Shown here: positions 37,686 through 50,100 of the stretch, piece after piece | Layout of the letters: the number at the start of each line of letters is the position of its first letter | How positions within the stretch are numbered: position 1 is the stretch's first letter | NCBI RefSeq assembly: GCF_024213555.1 | Contig: NZ_JANAVO010000016.1 | Span: 30,539-94,538 of the forward strand | Reading direction: 5' to 3' | Origin: Allokutzneria sp. A3M-2-11 16 | Lineage (GTDB): Bacteria > Actinomycetota > Actinomycetes > Mycobacteriales > Pseudonocardiaceae | Length of the DNA: 64,000 nucleotides | Notes under the pieces: model-generated | Database searches by the model: none | What the model was told of the DNA's origin: nothing | Seen by the model: the letters and a program-made list of their open reading frames with translations, nothing else | Position numbers and translations under genes: made by a program

Positions 37686-40600
37686 GTGAACGCAGACGAG
37701 AAGAGCCTTGAGTACTTCAAGCGGATGACCGCCGAGCTCCGTGACACCCGGAAGCGGTTGCGGGAAGCGCAGGCGAAGGACACCGAGCCGATCGCGATCG
37801 TCGGGATGGCGTGCCGTTACCCGGGCGGGGTCGGCACGCCGGAGGAGCTGTGGGATCTCGTCGCCGGGGGAGTCGACGGCATGACGCCGTTCCCCACGGA
37901 TCGGGGCTGGGACAACGAAGCGCTGTACCACCCGGACCCGGACCACCCCGGCACCACGTACGTGAAGGAGGGCGGTTTCCTGCACGACGCCGCCCTGTTC
38001 GACCCCGAGTTCTTCGGGATCAGCCCGCGCGAGGCGGTCTCCATGGACCCGCAGCAGCGCTTGCTGTTGCAGGTCTCGTGGGAGGCCATCGAGCGCGCGG
38101 GAATCGATCCGACCACGTTGAAGGGCAGCGACACCGGCGTCTACGCGGGTGTCATGTACCTGGACTACCTCACCAGTCTCACTTCGGTTCCCAAGGACGC
38201 TGAGGGCTTCCTGGCGACGGGCGTGTCCGGGAGTGTCCTTTCTGGACGAATCGCCTACACGCTCGGGCTTGAGGGTCCGGCGGTCTCCCTCGACACGGCG
38301 TGCTCGTCGGCGTTGGTGGCCGTGCACCTCGGTGTCCAGGCCCTGCGCAACAAGCAGACCTCGCTCGTCCTCGCGGGCGGCGTCGCGGTGATGGCCGGAC
38401 CGCAGGCGTTCATCGAGTTCTCCCGGCAGCGCGGACTCGCGGGCAACGGCCGCATCAAGGCGTTCGCGGACGGCGCGGACGGCACGATGTGGGCCGAGGG
38501 CGCGGGAATGGTGTTGCTGGAGCGGCTTTCCGACGCCGAGCGCAACGGTCACAAGGTCCTCGCGGTCATCAGAGGTTCCGCCGTCAACCAGGACGGCGCG
38601 TCCAACGGGCTCACCGCCCCGAACGGCCCCTCGCAGCAGCGGGTGATCCGCGCGGCGCTGGCCAACGCGCGGGTCCCGGCCGGTGAGGTCGACGTCGTCG
38701 AAGCACACGGAACCGGCACCGCCCTTGGTGATCCCATTGAGGCGCAAGCACTTCTGGCCACCTACGGGCAGGACCGGGAAGAGCCGTTGTGGCTCGGCTC
38801 GGTGAAGTCCAACATCGGGCACACCCAGTCCTCCGCAGGCGTCGCCTCCATCATCAAGATGGTCAAGGCCCTGGAACACAGGGTGCTGCCGAAGAGCCTG
38901 CACATCGACAAGCCCTCCACGCAGGTCGACTGGTCGGCCGGAGCCGTCTCACTGCTCACCGAGAACCAGCCGTGGCCGACGACGCCGGACCGCCCGCGCC
39001 GCGCCGGTATCTCCGCCTTCGGTATCTCCGGCACCAACGTGCACCTCATCCTGGAGCAGGCCCCCGAGGTCGAGGAGGAGGTGCCGGACGTCACCGCCGA
39101 GCTGCCAGTCGTGCCGTGGGTTCTCTCCGCGGTCACCAGTGGGGCGTTGCGCGGCCAGGCCGAGCGCCTTCTGTCCTATGTGGACTCCGGTGTCAGCGAG
39201 CTGGACATCGCCTACTCGCTCGTCACCACGCGTACCCAGCACGAGCGCCGTGCCGCGGTGATCGACGGCGACAAGCTCGCCGGGCTGCGCGCGTTGGCGG
39301 ACGGCCTGCCCGCGTCGAACCTAGTGTCCGACGAGGTGATCACGGGCAAGACGGCGTTCCTGTTCACCGGCGGCGGTGGGCAGTACCTCGGCATGGGCCG
39401 CGAACTGCACGCCACGTTCCCGGTGTTCGCCGAGAAGTTCGACGAGGTGCTCGCGGAGTTCGACAAGCACATGGACTCGCCGCGCGAGGTGATCTTCGGC
39501 GAGTCGGAGCTGATCAACCGGATCGACTTCATGACCGTGTCGATGTTCGCCATCGAGGTCGCGCTGTTCCGGCTGCTGGAGTCCTGGGGCGTGCACCCCG
39601 CCTACGTCGCGGGCCACTCCCTCGGCGAGTTCGCCGCCGCGCACGTTTCCGGCGTGTGGTCGCTGGAGGACGCCGTGCGCGTGGTCGCCGAGCGCGGACG
39701 CCTGATGAACTCGTTGCCGGAGAACGGCGCCATGATCGCCCTCCAGGCCACCGAGGACGAGGTGCTGGAGGTCCTCAAGGGTGACCAGGTCAGCATCGCG
39801 GCGATCAACGGCCCGACCTCGCTGGCCATCTCCGGCGAGGCGGTGCAGGCCGAGGCGGTCGCCGACGTTCTCCGCGAGCGGGGCCGCAAGGTCAAGCGGC
39901 TGCCGATCAGCCAGGCGTCGCACTCCGCGATGATGGACGGCATCCTTGAGAAGTTCCGCGAGATGACCGAATCGCTGACCTACAACGAGCCGCGCATCCC
40001 GATCGTCTCCACGCTCACCGGAACGCCGGTCACCGGGGCGGAGCTGTGCGACCCGGACTACTGGGTCCGGCACATCCGCAGGCCCGTGCGTTTCCTCGAC
40101 GCCGTCCGGAGCCTTGAGGCCCAGGGCGTCACCCGCTTCGTGGAGCCCGGTCCGAACGCCGTGCTCACCACCGCCGCCGCGGACTGCGTCGAGGGCGAAG
40201 CGGTGTTCATCCCGATGCTGCGCAAGGATCGCCCGGAGCCGGTCGGCGTGGTGTCCGCCCTCGCACGCATCCACGGCACCGGGCACACGCCGGACTGGGC
40301 GGCCTTCTACGAGGGCACCGGCGCGAAGCGCGTCGACCTGCCGACCTATGCCTTTGACTGCAAGCCCTTTTGGCTGGAGGGCGACGGCGAGGTCGCCGAC
40401 GTCGAGCGCGCCGGACTGGAGCCCGCCGGGCACCCGTTGCTCGGCGCCGCGCTGTCCCTGGCCGAAGGTGACGGGCTGGTCTTCACTGGCCGGATTTCCC
40501 TTGCCACGCAACCGTGGCTGACCGACCACGCTGTCGGCGACACCGTCCTGGTGCCCGGCGCGGGAATGGTCGAGCTGGCCATCCGCGCCGGTGACGAGGT

Positions 40601-43600
40601 CGGCTGCGGCACGCTCGACGAGCTGACCCAGATCGCCCCGATCGTGCTGCCCGGCACGGGATCGGTCACCGTCCAGGTCGTCGTCGGCGCACCCGCCGAG
40701 GACGTGCGACCGGTGTCGATCTACTCGCGCCACACTTCGACGGAGCCGTGGACCCTCAACGCCCAGGGCGCCCTCAGGGAAAGCCAGTCCACTGTGGACA
40801 CCGGTCTCGCGCAGTGGCCGCCCGCCGGTGCGCAGGCCATCGCGCTGGACGGCCTCTATGCCGAGCTGGCGGAGACCGGGTTCAACTACGGTCCGGCTTT
40901 CCAGGGGCTCAAGGCGGCATGGCGGCTCGGTGAGGAGATCTTCACCGAGCTGGAGCTGCCCGACGCCGCGCGCACCAAGCAGGGCGAGTTCGGCATCCAC
41001 CCCGCGCTGTTGGATGCCACCCTGCATGGAATGTTCTTGCAAGACAACGCGGATGGTGAGGTCAAGCTGCCGTTCGCGTGGCGCGGTGTGACGCTGCACG
41101 CCACCGGCGCGAAACTGCTCCGCGTCCGGATCACCCCGAGCGGCGACGAGTCGGCCACCCTGATCGCGGCGGACTCCAGCGGCGCACCCGTGATCACCGT
41201 TGACTCCCTTGCGGTTCGGGCGATGCCCGTCGACCAGCTCAACACCTCCGCGCGCGCCGAGTCGATGTTCAAGCTCAACTGGTCGCCGGTTCCGGCCGCG
41301 GATTCGGTTGCGTGGAGCCAGTACGGCGAAGCCGAGTCCGGCCCGGTGGTGCTCACCGTGGAGCCGAACACGGACGGCGTGGTCGAAGCGACGCACCGCG
41401 AGGTCGCGCGAGTTCTGGATATCGTGCAGAAGTGGCTCGAAGCCGACCACGACGCCACTTTGGTCGTGCGGACCAAGGGTGCGATGGTGCCCGACACCGG
41501 GCACGACGTGACCGACCTGCCCGGCTCGGCGGTGTGGGGCCTCCTGCGGTCGGCCCAGTCGGAGAACCCGGATCGGTTCGTGCTCGTGGACTGCGAGGAC
41601 GACGAACTGCTCGGCGCCGCGATCGGCATCGGAGAGCCGCAGGTCGTGGTGCGCGACGGCGAGTTCTTCGCCGCCCGCCTGGTCACCATGGCCAACGGTG
41701 GAGTGCTCGCGCCGCCTGCGGGCGAAACCGCCTGGCGGGTCGGCGTGAAGGTGCGCGGCTCGCTGAACGACCTGGAGCTGCTGCCCGCGCCGGACGTGCT
41801 GGAACCCTTGCAACCCAACCAGATCCGCTTGGACGTCCGGGCGACGGGCATGAACTTCCGGGACGCGCTGAACGTGCTCGGCATGCTCGGCGAACACACC
41901 GGCCGCCCCGGCTACGAGGCCGCCGGCGTGGTCACCGAGGTGGGCTCCGCCGTGACTGACCTCGCCGTGGGTGAACGCGTGATGGGCCTGCTGGACGGCG
42001 GTTACGGCCCGGTGGCGGTGCTGAGCCGCCCCCTGGTGACCCGCATCCCGGACGGCTGGACCTTCGAGGAGGCCGCCTCCATCCCCGTCGTCTACCTGAC
42101 CGCCTACTACGGCCTCAAGGACCTGGGCCAGCTGAAGGCGGGCGAGAAGATCCTCATCCACGCCGCCGCCGGTGGTGTGGGCATGGCGGCGACGCAGATC
42201 GCCAAGCACTTCGGCGCGGAGATCTTCGGCACCGCGAGCACGGGCAAGCAGTACGTGTTGCGGGACAGCGGGATCGAGCACATCGCCTCGTCGCGGACCC
42301 TGGACTTCGAGCAGGAGTTCCTCGCCGCGACGAACGGCGAAGGTGTCGACGTCGTGCTCAACGCGCTCTCCGGTGACTTCGTCGACGCGTCGATGCGGCT
42401 GCTGCTGCCCAGGGGCGGCCGGTTCGTGGAGATGGGCAAGACCGACATCCGCGAGCAGGACACCATCCCGGAAGGCGTTCAGTACCAGGCGTTCGACGTC
42501 TACGAGGCGGGCGAGCCGCGCATCGCGGAGATGTGGAACGAGCTGATCGAGCTGTTCGAGTCGGGGGCGCTGTACCCGCTGCCGATCAAGACCTGGGACG
42601 TGCGCGACGCACCGAAGGCGTTCCGTTTCATCAGTCAGGCCAAGCACATCGGCAAGATCGTGCTGACCGCCCCGCGGGCACTGCGCCCCGAGGGCACGGT
42701 CCTGATCACCGGTGGCACTGGTGACCTCGGCGCCAGGCTGGCGAAGCACCTCGTCACCGACCACGGCGTGAAGAACCTCCTGCTCACCAGCCGTCGAGGT
42801 CCCGCAGCGCCGGGCGCCGACGAATTGAAGGCAGAGCTGGAAGATCTCGGCGCCGCTGTACGGATCGTGGCGTGCGACGCGGCCGACCTCGCCGCACTAA
42901 AGGAGCTGTTGGACGGCGTCGACCTGACCGGTGTGGTGCACACGGCCGGTGTGCTCGACGACGGTCTGATCGGTGGGATGACGCCGGAGCGGCTGCGCAA
43001 GGTGTTGCTGCCCAAGGTCGACGCGGCGTGGAACCTGCACGAGCTGACCCATGACCAGGACCTGGCGATGTTCGTGCTGTTCTCCTCGGCGGCCGGGGTG
43101 ATGGGCGCGTCGGGGCAGAGCAACTACGCCGCGGCGAACACCTTCCTCAACGGCCTGGCCGAGCACCGCAGGGCCAACGGCCTGGTGGCGCAGTCGCAAG
43201 CGTGGGGCCTGTGGGAGGACGGCCTCGCCGACGGTGCGGAACGCATGAGCCGCAGCGGATTCGGCGCGATCACCGGTGAGGAGGGCATGGCGCTGTTCGA
43301 CTCCGCGCACACCCTCGGCGCCGCTGTCGCGGTCCCGGTCAAGATCGACCTGCCGTTCCTCCAGGCCGCCGCGCGCTCCGGACCGGTCCCGCCGCTGCTG
43401 CGCGAGCTGGTCAGGTCCTCGGCCCGCCGGGTGGCGCAGGCCGACGCCGCGGGTCAGGCCGACGCGCTGCGCAAGCGACTGGCCGGACTGTCCGAAGTGG
43501 AGCGCGAGCGGCACCTGCTGGACCTGGTCCGGACGCAGGTGGCGATGGTCCTCGGCCACTCCTCGGTGGAGACCATCGGCGCGAGCCGCGGCTTCGTCGA

Positions 43601-43970
43601 ACTGGGCTTCGACTCCCTCACCGGCGTCGAGCTGCGCAACTCCCTCGGCGCCGCCACGGGCCTGAAGCTCCCGACCACGATGATCTTCGACTACCCCGCG
43701 CCGGACGCGCTGGCGAAGTACCTGCTGGCGGAGGTGGTGCCGGACTCGGCGGTGGCGGGCGTGCCGCTGACCGACGAGATCTCGCGGCTGGAGAACCTGA
43801 TCTCGGCGGCCGACCCGGAGGCGGCGGAGCGCGCGGACATCGACGCCCGCCTGCGCAAGCTGTTGGCGACGTGGAACGCCAAGGGCGAGCGCAGGGACAC
43901 CGACGACGACGTCCAGTCGGCCTCGGCCGAGGACATCTTCGCGCTGATCGACAACGAGTTCGGCGCGTGA
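37686..43970 (+). CDS. Type I PKS gene E, monomodular fully reducing: KS-AT-DH-ER-KR-ACP
   Basis: GTG 37686 is the start: it is preceded by AGGGGTT and opens a docking helix ([14 protein letters not shown]...). The protein is 2094 aa. Domains: KS 36-460 (C206 in DTACSSA), AT 555-850 (S645 in GHSLG, QASH 743-746), DH 913-1185 (H948 and D1110; the motif reads [10 protein letters not shown], with Asp where Gly is usual), ER 1348-1660 (His of HAAAGG at 1492), KR 1670-1850 (LDD, Y1814), ACP (S1977 in GFDSL), docking tail 2025-2094. This AT resembles the second AT of gene B (shared FTGGGxQYLGMG start, FDKH segment and SQASHS motif) more than the HAFH ATs, so it probably takes methylmalonate or another branched unit. 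Expected output is a saturated unit with an alpha-methyl. A strong hairpin begins 6 bp after the stop, so transcription may drop here. Confidence 0.96.
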   Translation: MNADEKSLEYFKRMTAELRDTRKRLREAQAKDTEPIAIVGMACRYPGGVGTPEELWDLVAGGVDGMTPFPTDRGWDNEALYHPDPDHPGTTYVKEGGFLHDAALFDPEFFGISPREAVSMDPQQRLLLQVSWEAIERAGIDPTTLKGSDTGVYAGVMYLDYLTSLTSVPKDAEGFLATGVSGSVLSGRIAYTLGLEGPAVSLDTACSSALVAVHLGVQALRNKQTSLVLAGGVAVMAGPQAFIEFSRQRGLAGNGRIKAFADGADGTMWAEGAGMVLLERLSDAERNGHKVLAVIRGSAVNQDGASNGLTAPNGPSQQRVIRAALANARVPAGEVDVVEAHGTGTALGDPIEAQALLATYGQDREEPLWLGSVKSNIGHTQSSAGVASIIKMVKALEHRVLPKSLHIDKPSTQVDWSAGAVSLLTENQPWPTTPDRPRRAGISAFGISGTNVHLILEQAPEVEEEVPDVTAELPVVPWVLSAVTSGALRGQAERLLSYVDSGVSELDIAYSLVTTRTQHERRAAVIDGDKLAGLRALADGLPASNLVSDEVITGKTAFLFTGGGGQYLGMGRELHATFPVFAEKFDEVLAEFDKHMDSPREVIFGESELINRIDFMTVSMFAIEVALFRLLESWGVHPAYVAGHSLGEFAAAHVSGVWSLEDAVRVVAERGRLMNSLPENGAMIALQATEDEVLEVLKGDQVSIAAINGPTSLAISGEAVQAEAVADVLRERGRKVKRLPISQASHSAMMDGILEKFREMTESLTYNEPRIPIVSTLTGTPVTGAELCDPDYWVRHIRRPVRFLDAVRSLEAQGVTRFVEPGPNAVLTTAAADCVEGEAVFIPMLRKDRPEPVGVVSALARIHGTGHTPDWAAFYEGTGAKRVDLPTYAFDCKPFWLEGDGEVADVERAGLEPAGHPLLGAALSLAEGDGLVFTGRISLATQPWLTDHAVGDTVLVPGAGMVELAIRAGDEVGCGTLDELTQIAPIVLPGTGSVTVQVVVGAPAEDVRPVSIYSRHTSTEPWTLNAQGALRESQSTVDTGLAQWPPAGAQAIALDGLYAELAETGFNYGPAFQGLKAAWRLGEEIFTELELPDAARTKQGEFGIHPALLDATLHGMFLQDNADGEVKLPFAWRGVTLHATGAKLLRVRITPSGDESATLIAADSSGAPVITVDSLAVRAMPVDQLNTSARAESMFKLNWSPVPAADSVAWSQYGEAESGPVVLTVEPNTDGVVEATHREVARVLDIVQKWLEADHDATLVVRTKGAMVPDTGHDVTDLPGSAVWGLLRSAQSENPDRFVLVDCEDDELLGAAIGIGEPQVVVRDGEFFAARLVTMANGGVLAPPAGETAWRVGVKVRGSLNDLELLPAPDVLEPLQPNQIRLDVRATGMNFRDALNVLGMLGEHTGRPGYEAAGVVTEVGSAVTDLAVGERVMGLLDGGYGPVAVLSRPLVTRIPDGWTFEEAASIPVVYLTAYYGLKDLGQLKAGEKILIHAAAGGVGMAATQIAKHFGAEIFGTASTGKQYVLRDSGIEHIASSRTLDFEQEFLAATNGEGVDVVLNALSGDFVDASMRLLLPRGGRFVEMGKTDIREQDTIPEGVQYQAFDVYEAGEPRIAEMWNELIELFESGALYPLPIKTWDVRDAPKAFRFISQAKHIGKIVLTAPRALRPEGTVLITGGTGDLGARLAKHLVTDHGVKNLLLTSRRGPAAPGADELKAELEDLGAAVRIVACDAADLAALKELLDGVDLTGVVHTAGVLDDGLIGGMTPERLRKVLLPKVDAAWNLHELTHDQDLAMFVLFSSAAGVMGASGQSNYAAANTFLNGLAEHRRANGLVAQSQAWGLWEDGLADGAERMSRSGFGAITGEEGMALFDSAHTLGAAVAVPVKIDLPFLQAAARSGPVPPLLRELVRSSARRVAQADAAGQADALRKRLAGLSEVERERHLLDLVRTQVAMVLGHSSVETIGASRGFVELGFDSLTGVELRNSLGAATGLKLPTTMIFDYPAPDALAKYLLAEVVPDSAVAGVPLTDEISRLENLISAADPEAAERADIDARLRKLLATWNAKGERRDTDDDVQSASAEDIFALIDNEFGA

Positions 43971-43975
43971 GTCCC

Positions 43976-44013
43976 GGCGAGGCCCCCGCTGGCTGCCCAG
44001 CGGGGGCCTCGCC
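43976..44013 (+). terminator. Strong GC-rich hairpin after PKS gene E
   Basis: GGCGAGGCCCCCGCTGG (43976-43992) pairs perfectly with CCAGCGGGGGCCTCGCC (43997-44013) across a 4-nt loop. The stem is 17 bp and begins 6 bp after the stop codon of gene E. There is no T-run, as is common for actinomycete terminators. The rest of the 208-bp gap before gene F holds the palindrome GTCCACAGTGGAC (44016-44028) and a TTGACC (44040-44045) without a convincing -10, so a promoter for F is expected here but not demonstrated. Confidence 0.8.
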
Positions 44014-44178
44014 ATGTCCACAGTGGACTGACGGGGCCGTTGACCTGCGAGAACGGAGCGGGTCTGACGGTTCTAGGTGATTGTGCACTAACAGATCGCC
44101 CGCCGATGTGGTCGTCTTGAGCAGGGGAATCCATGCGCGTGCGCCCCGAACCCAGGCTTCAAGGGAGTTGCGGCATAC

Positions 44179-47100
44179 ATGGCGACAGAAGAGCAGTACC
44201 TCGAGTACCTGAAGCGGTTGACCACCGACCTCCGGGAGACCAAGAGGCGGCTGCACGAGGTCCAGGAGCGGGACTTCGAGCCGATCGCGATCGTCGGCAT
44301 GAGCTGCCGTTTCCCCGGAGAGGTCCGGTCCCCTGAGGACCTGTGGCGGCTGGTCGCCGACGGTACCGACGCCGTCACCGGGTTCCCCGTCGACCGGGAC
44401 TGGGGCACCGAGGTGTACAACCCCGACCCCGAGGTGCCGCACACCTCCTACAGCCGCGAGGGCGGGTTCCTGCACGACGCCGCCGACTTCGACCCCGAGT
44501 TCTTCGGCATGTCGCCGCGCGAGGCCCTGGCGGCCGACCCGCAGCAGCGGCTGCTGCTGGAGGTGTCGTGGGAGGCGATCGAGCGCGCGGGCATCGACCC
44601 GGCCTCGCTGAAGGGCAGTTCCACCGGCGTCTTCGCGGGCGTGATCTACAACGACTACGCGTCGCGGTTGCCGGTGCCACCACCGGAGTTCGAGGGCTAC
44701 CTCGGCACGGGAAGCCTGGGCAGCGTGGCATCCGGACGCGTGGCCTACACCTTCGGGCTCGAAGGACCCGCGGTGTCCATCGACACGGCGTGCTCCTCGT
44801 CCTTGGTGGCGGTGCACTTGGCGGCCAACGCGTTGCGCTCCGGGGAGTGCTCGCTCGCACTGGCCGGGGGCGTCACGCTGATGGCCACGCCCAGCCCGTT
44901 CATCGAGTTCTCCCGGCAGCGCGGGTTGTCGCCGAGCGGGCGCTGCAAGGCGTTCTCCGACACCGCGGACGGCACGGGTTGGGGTGAAGGCGTTGGCATG
45001 CTGTTGCTGGAGAAGCTCTCCGACGCGCAGCGCAACGGGCACAAGGTCCTCGCGGTCGTCCGTGGTTCGGCGACCAACCAGGACGGCGCCTCCAGTGGTC
45101 TCACCGCGCCCAACGGCCCGGCGCAGCAGCGGGTCGTCCGCGCCGCGCTGAGCAACGCGCGCCTGGCCCCCGGCGACATCGACGCGGTGGAGGCGCACGG
45201 AACCGGTACGCCGTTGGGTGATCCGATCGAAGCGCAGGCGCTCATCGCCACTTACGGCAAGGGCCGACCGGCGGAGACACCGCTGTGGCTCGGCTCGCTG
45301 AAGTCCAACATCGGCCACACCCAGGCCGCCGCCGGTGTCGCGGGCATCATCAAGATGGTCGAGGCGATCCGCAACGGCGTCCTGCCGAAGACCTTGCACG
45401 TCACCGAGCCGTCGTCCCAGGTGGACTGGAGCGCCGGTGCCGTTTCCCTGCTGACCGAGGCCCGTCCCTGGCCCGAGGTCGACCGGCCGCGCCGCGCCGC
45501 GATCTCCTCGTTCGGTGTCTCCGGCACCAATGCGCACCTGATCCTCGAGCAGGCGCCTGCGGTCGATGAGCCGGAGCCCGAGGTCGTCAGCTCGCTGCCG
45601 ATCGTTCCGCTGGTGCTGTCCAGCCGCTCCGCCCGCGCGCTGAAGGCGCAGGCCCAGCAGCTGAAGTCCTTTGTGGACAGCAACGACCGGTTGTCCGATG
45701 TGGACATTGCTTTCTCGTTGGCCACGACCAGGGCCGCTTTGGAGCACCGGGCCGCGGTGGTAGCCGCCGGGCGGGACGAACTGCTGGCTGGGCTGACGGC
45801 GCTGGCCGAGGGCACGCCCACCACCGATGTGGTGCAGGACCAGATGCGCGACGGCAAGACGGCTTTCCTGTTCACCGGCCAGGGATCGCAGCGCCTCGGC
45901 ATGGGGCGCGGGCTGTCTGAGGTTTTTCCCGTCTTCGCCGCGGCCTATGACGAGGTGCGCGCGCTCCTGCCCGCTCCGGTGGCGACGCAGGAGGAGCTGA
46001 ACCAGACCGGCAATGCTCAGCCCGCGCTGTTCGCCCTGGAAGTCGCGCTGTACCGGCTCGTCGAGTCTTGGGGCATCAAGCCGGACCTCGTCGCGGGCCA
46101 CTCCATCGGCGAGATCGCCGCCGCCCACGTCGCGGGCGTGTTCTCGCTCGAAGACGCGGCGCGCCTGGTCTCCGAGCGCGGGCGCCTGATGCAGGCTTTG
46201 CCCACCGGTGGAGCCATGATCGCGATCCAGGCCACCGAAGCCGAAGTGCTGCCACACCTCACCGACCGCGTCGGCATCGCGGCGATCAACAGCCCCACCT
46301 CCCTGGTGATCTCCGGTGACGAGGCGCAGGCCGAGGCGATCGCGGCGCAGTTCAAGGACCGCAAGACCAAGCGGCTCGCCGTCTCGCACGCCTTCCACTC
46401 CGTGCTGATGGACGGGATGCTGGAGGAGTTCCGCGAGGTCGCGGAGTCGATCACCTACTCTGAGCCGTCGATCGAGATGGTGGCCAACGGCGACATCACC
46501 ACCGCCGACTACTGGGTCAACCACGTCCGCGACGCCGTCCGCTTCGCCGATGGCATCAAGACCTTGGAGTCCAACGGCGTCAGCACGTACATCGAGATCG
46601 GCCCGGACGGTGTGCTCAGCGCGATGGGCGCGGAGTCCGTCGACGGGACCTTCATCTCCGTGCTGCGCAAGGACCGCGACGAGGCCCACACCGCGACCCT
46701 CGCCGCCGCGCACGCGCACGCTCGGGGTATTCGCGTCGACTGGCCCGAGGTCTTCGCCGGAACCGGGGCGAAGCGCATCGACCTGCCCACCTATGCCTTC
46801 CAGCGCAAGCGGTTCTGGCTCGCCCCGGTAGCGGAGGAAGCTCCTGCGGCGAGCCCGGAGGAGAAGCGGTTCTGGGACGCCGTGGACTCCGGCGACCTGG
46901 AGACCCTGGCCGCGGAACTCGCGATCGCCGACGCCAACGGGCAGGCCACGCTCGGCGAGATCCTGCCGACCCTGGCGAACTGGCGCCGCTCCCGGCAGCA
47001 GCTGTCCGTTGTGGACGGTTGGCGTTACCGGGTGACGTGGAAGCCGGTCAGCGGGAACGGCTCCTCCGTCGCCGGGCGCTGGCTGCTGGTCGTTCCCGCC

Positions 47101-50100
47101 ACCCAGCGCGACCACCCGTGGGTCGCTGGCGCCACCGAAGCGCTGACCGCCGCCGGAGCAACCGTCGAGCCGGTCACGGTGGACCAGGTCAGCGGCACCG
47201 CGCGGGGCGTGCTCTCCTTGCTGGGACTGGACGAATCGACCGCGATCCAGGCCACGATCGACCTGCTGAAGAAGGACATCGACGCGCCGATCTGGGCCGT
47301 CACCCAGGGCGCGGTCGCCGCGAGCGGGAACGACACCGTGACCGCGCCGCTCCAGTCGCAGTTGTGGGGCTTCGGCCGGGTCGCCGCGATCGAGCAGCCG
47401 CTGCGCTGGGGAGGTCTCATCGACGTGCCCGCCGAGGTCGGCGAGCGCGCGAAGCAACTCCTCACCGCTGCTCTTGGTGGTGTGTCCAATGAGGACCAAC
47501 TGGCGGTGCGGCCGTCCGGCCTGGTGGCGCGGCGGTTCACCGAGGCGGGCGCGGCCATCCCCAAGCGGGCGTGGCGTCCAGGCGGCACCGTCCTGATCAC
47601 CGGTGGTACTGGCGGTATCGGTGGCAAGGTCGCGCTTCACTTGGCGCGCAACGGCGCCAAGCACCTCGTTCTGATCTCGCGCAGTGGTGAGGCCGCTGAC
47701 GGTGTCACCGATCTCGTCACCGAGCTGACCGAGCTGGGCGCCCGCGTCACCGTTCGCGCCTGCGACGTCGCGGACTTCGACGCCCTCAAGGCGCTGTTCG
47801 ACGAACTGGGCGAGACCCCGACCTCGATCATCCACGGCGCGGGTGTGCTGCGGCTGGAGCAGATCGAGACGATGACCGCCGAGGGCTTCGCCGAGGTGGC
47901 GCGGTCCAAAGTGGACGGAACGCTCAACCTGCACCGGCTCACCGAGGGCACCGACCTCGACGCGTTCGTGATGTTCTCCTCCATCGGCGGTGTGCTCGGC
48001 AACGGCGGCCAGGCCGCTTATGGCGCCGCGAACACCTTCCTGGACGCCTTCGCCGAGTACCGCCGGGCGCAGGGGCTCACCGCGACCGCCGTGTCCTGGG
48101 GTCGTTGGGGCGAGGTCGGCATGAGCGTCGGCGAGGAGATCGACGCATTCCTCACCGAACTCGGTGTCCCGGCCATGGCGCCGGAGCTGGCCGTCGCGGC
48201 TTTGCAGCAGGCGATGGACAGCGACGAGACCGCCGTCACCGTCACCGACATCGACTGGCGCGCCTTCGCGCTGACCTTCACCGCGATGCGACCGGCCCCG
48301 CTGATCGGCGATCTGCCCGCGGTGCTGGCGATCGCCGAGGAGGAGGCCGCCCGCGCCCGCGAGACCGCCGAGGCCGGGGTGTGGCGCGAGCGCCTCGCCG
48401 GGCTCACCGAGGCCGACCGCGACCGCGTCCTGCTGGAGCTGGTGCGCACCTTCGCCGCCCAGGTGCTCGGGCACGGCGGCATCGACGACATCCTGCCGGA
48501 CGAGCCGTTCACCAAGCTGGGCTTCGACTCCCTGACCGCCGTCGAGCTGCGCGGGCGGCTCAACGCCGAGACCGGCCTGGTGCTGCCGCCGACGCTGGTC
48601 TTCGACCACCCGACCCCCGCCGCACTCGCCGCGCACCTCCTCGCCTCGCTTTCCGGAGTGGAAAGCGAGGTCGTCCCGGTCGTCGCCACGCAGGTGGCCA
48701 GCGACGAGCCGATCGCGATCACCGGCCTGGCGTGCCGGTTCGCCGGTGGCAGCAACACCCCCGAGCAGTACTGGGACATGCTCGCCGAAGGCAATGACGT
48801 CATCCGGGAGGTGCCCGAAGAGCGTTGGGACGCCTCGAAGTTCTACGACCCCGACCGCACCGCGCCCGGCAAGGCGTACACGCAGGCCGGTGGGTTCATC
48901 GACGACATCGCGGGCTGGGACGCGCCCTTCTTCGGCCTGTCCGCGCAGGAGGCGCACCGCCTCGACCCGCAGTTCCGGCTGCTGATGGAGCTGGTCTGGG
49001 AGGCCATCGAGGACGCCGGGATCACCGCCGAGGAGCTGCGCGGCAGCCGCACCGGCGTCTTCGCCGGGCTGATCGACTCGCTCCAGTACACCTACCGGCA
49101 GCTGGAGGTCGACGGCGAGGCGTGCTCCGACGACCCGTACTTCAGCCTCGGCAGCTCGCTGAGCGCGGCGGCGGGCCGCATCGCCTACCACCTCGACCTG
49201 CGCGGCCCGTGCCTCACCGTGGACACCGCGTGCTCGTCCTCGCTGGTCGCGATGCACCTGGCGGTGCAGAGCCTCCAGCGCGGCGAGTGCGATATCGCGA
49301 TCGTCGGTGCCACCTCGGGAATCCTCTCCCCGGAGACCTTCGTCCAGGCGTGCAAGATGAGCATGCTCGCGGTGGACGGGAAGACCAAGACCTTCGACGC
49401 CTCCGCGGACGGCTACGTGGTCGGTGAGGGCGGCGGCGCGGTCATCCTCCGCAGGGCCTCCTCGGTCCGCGCCGGGGACCGCCCGCGCGCGCTGATCAAG
49501 GCGACCGCGACCAACCAGGACGGCCAGAGCAACGGGCTGACCGCGCCGAACCGCGCGGCTCAGCTCGCGGTGATCAAGGCGGCGCACGCGGCCGCGGGGG
49601 TCACACCGGACCACATCTCCTTTGTGGAGGCGCACGGTTCCGGCACTCCGCTGGGCGACTCGATCGAGTTCAGCGTGCTCCGCGAGATCTTCGAGCAGCG
49701 CGCCGCCGAGCAGCCGCTCTACGTCGGCGCGGTGAAGTCCAACGTCGGCCACACCCTCGCCGCGGCGGGCATGGCCGGGCTGATCAAGACCGTGCTGGCG
49801 TTGCAGCACAACGAGATGCCCGGCAACCTGAACCTGGTCCAGCCGAACGACGTTGTCACCATCGACGGTACGGTGCGCCCCGTTCAGGGCCTGACCCCGT
49901 TCGCGGGAGAAGGTCCGGTGCTCGCGGGTGTCAGCTCGTTCGGCTGGTCCGGCACCAACGCGCACTTCATCCTGGAGCAGGTTCCAGCTGACGAAGTGAA
50001 GCCCGTGTCGGAGAAGGTGCCTCAGCTGATCACGGTGTCCGCCAAGAGCACCGGAGCTTTCCGCGAAGCCGTCACCGCGCTGGCCGACCACCTGGAAGCC

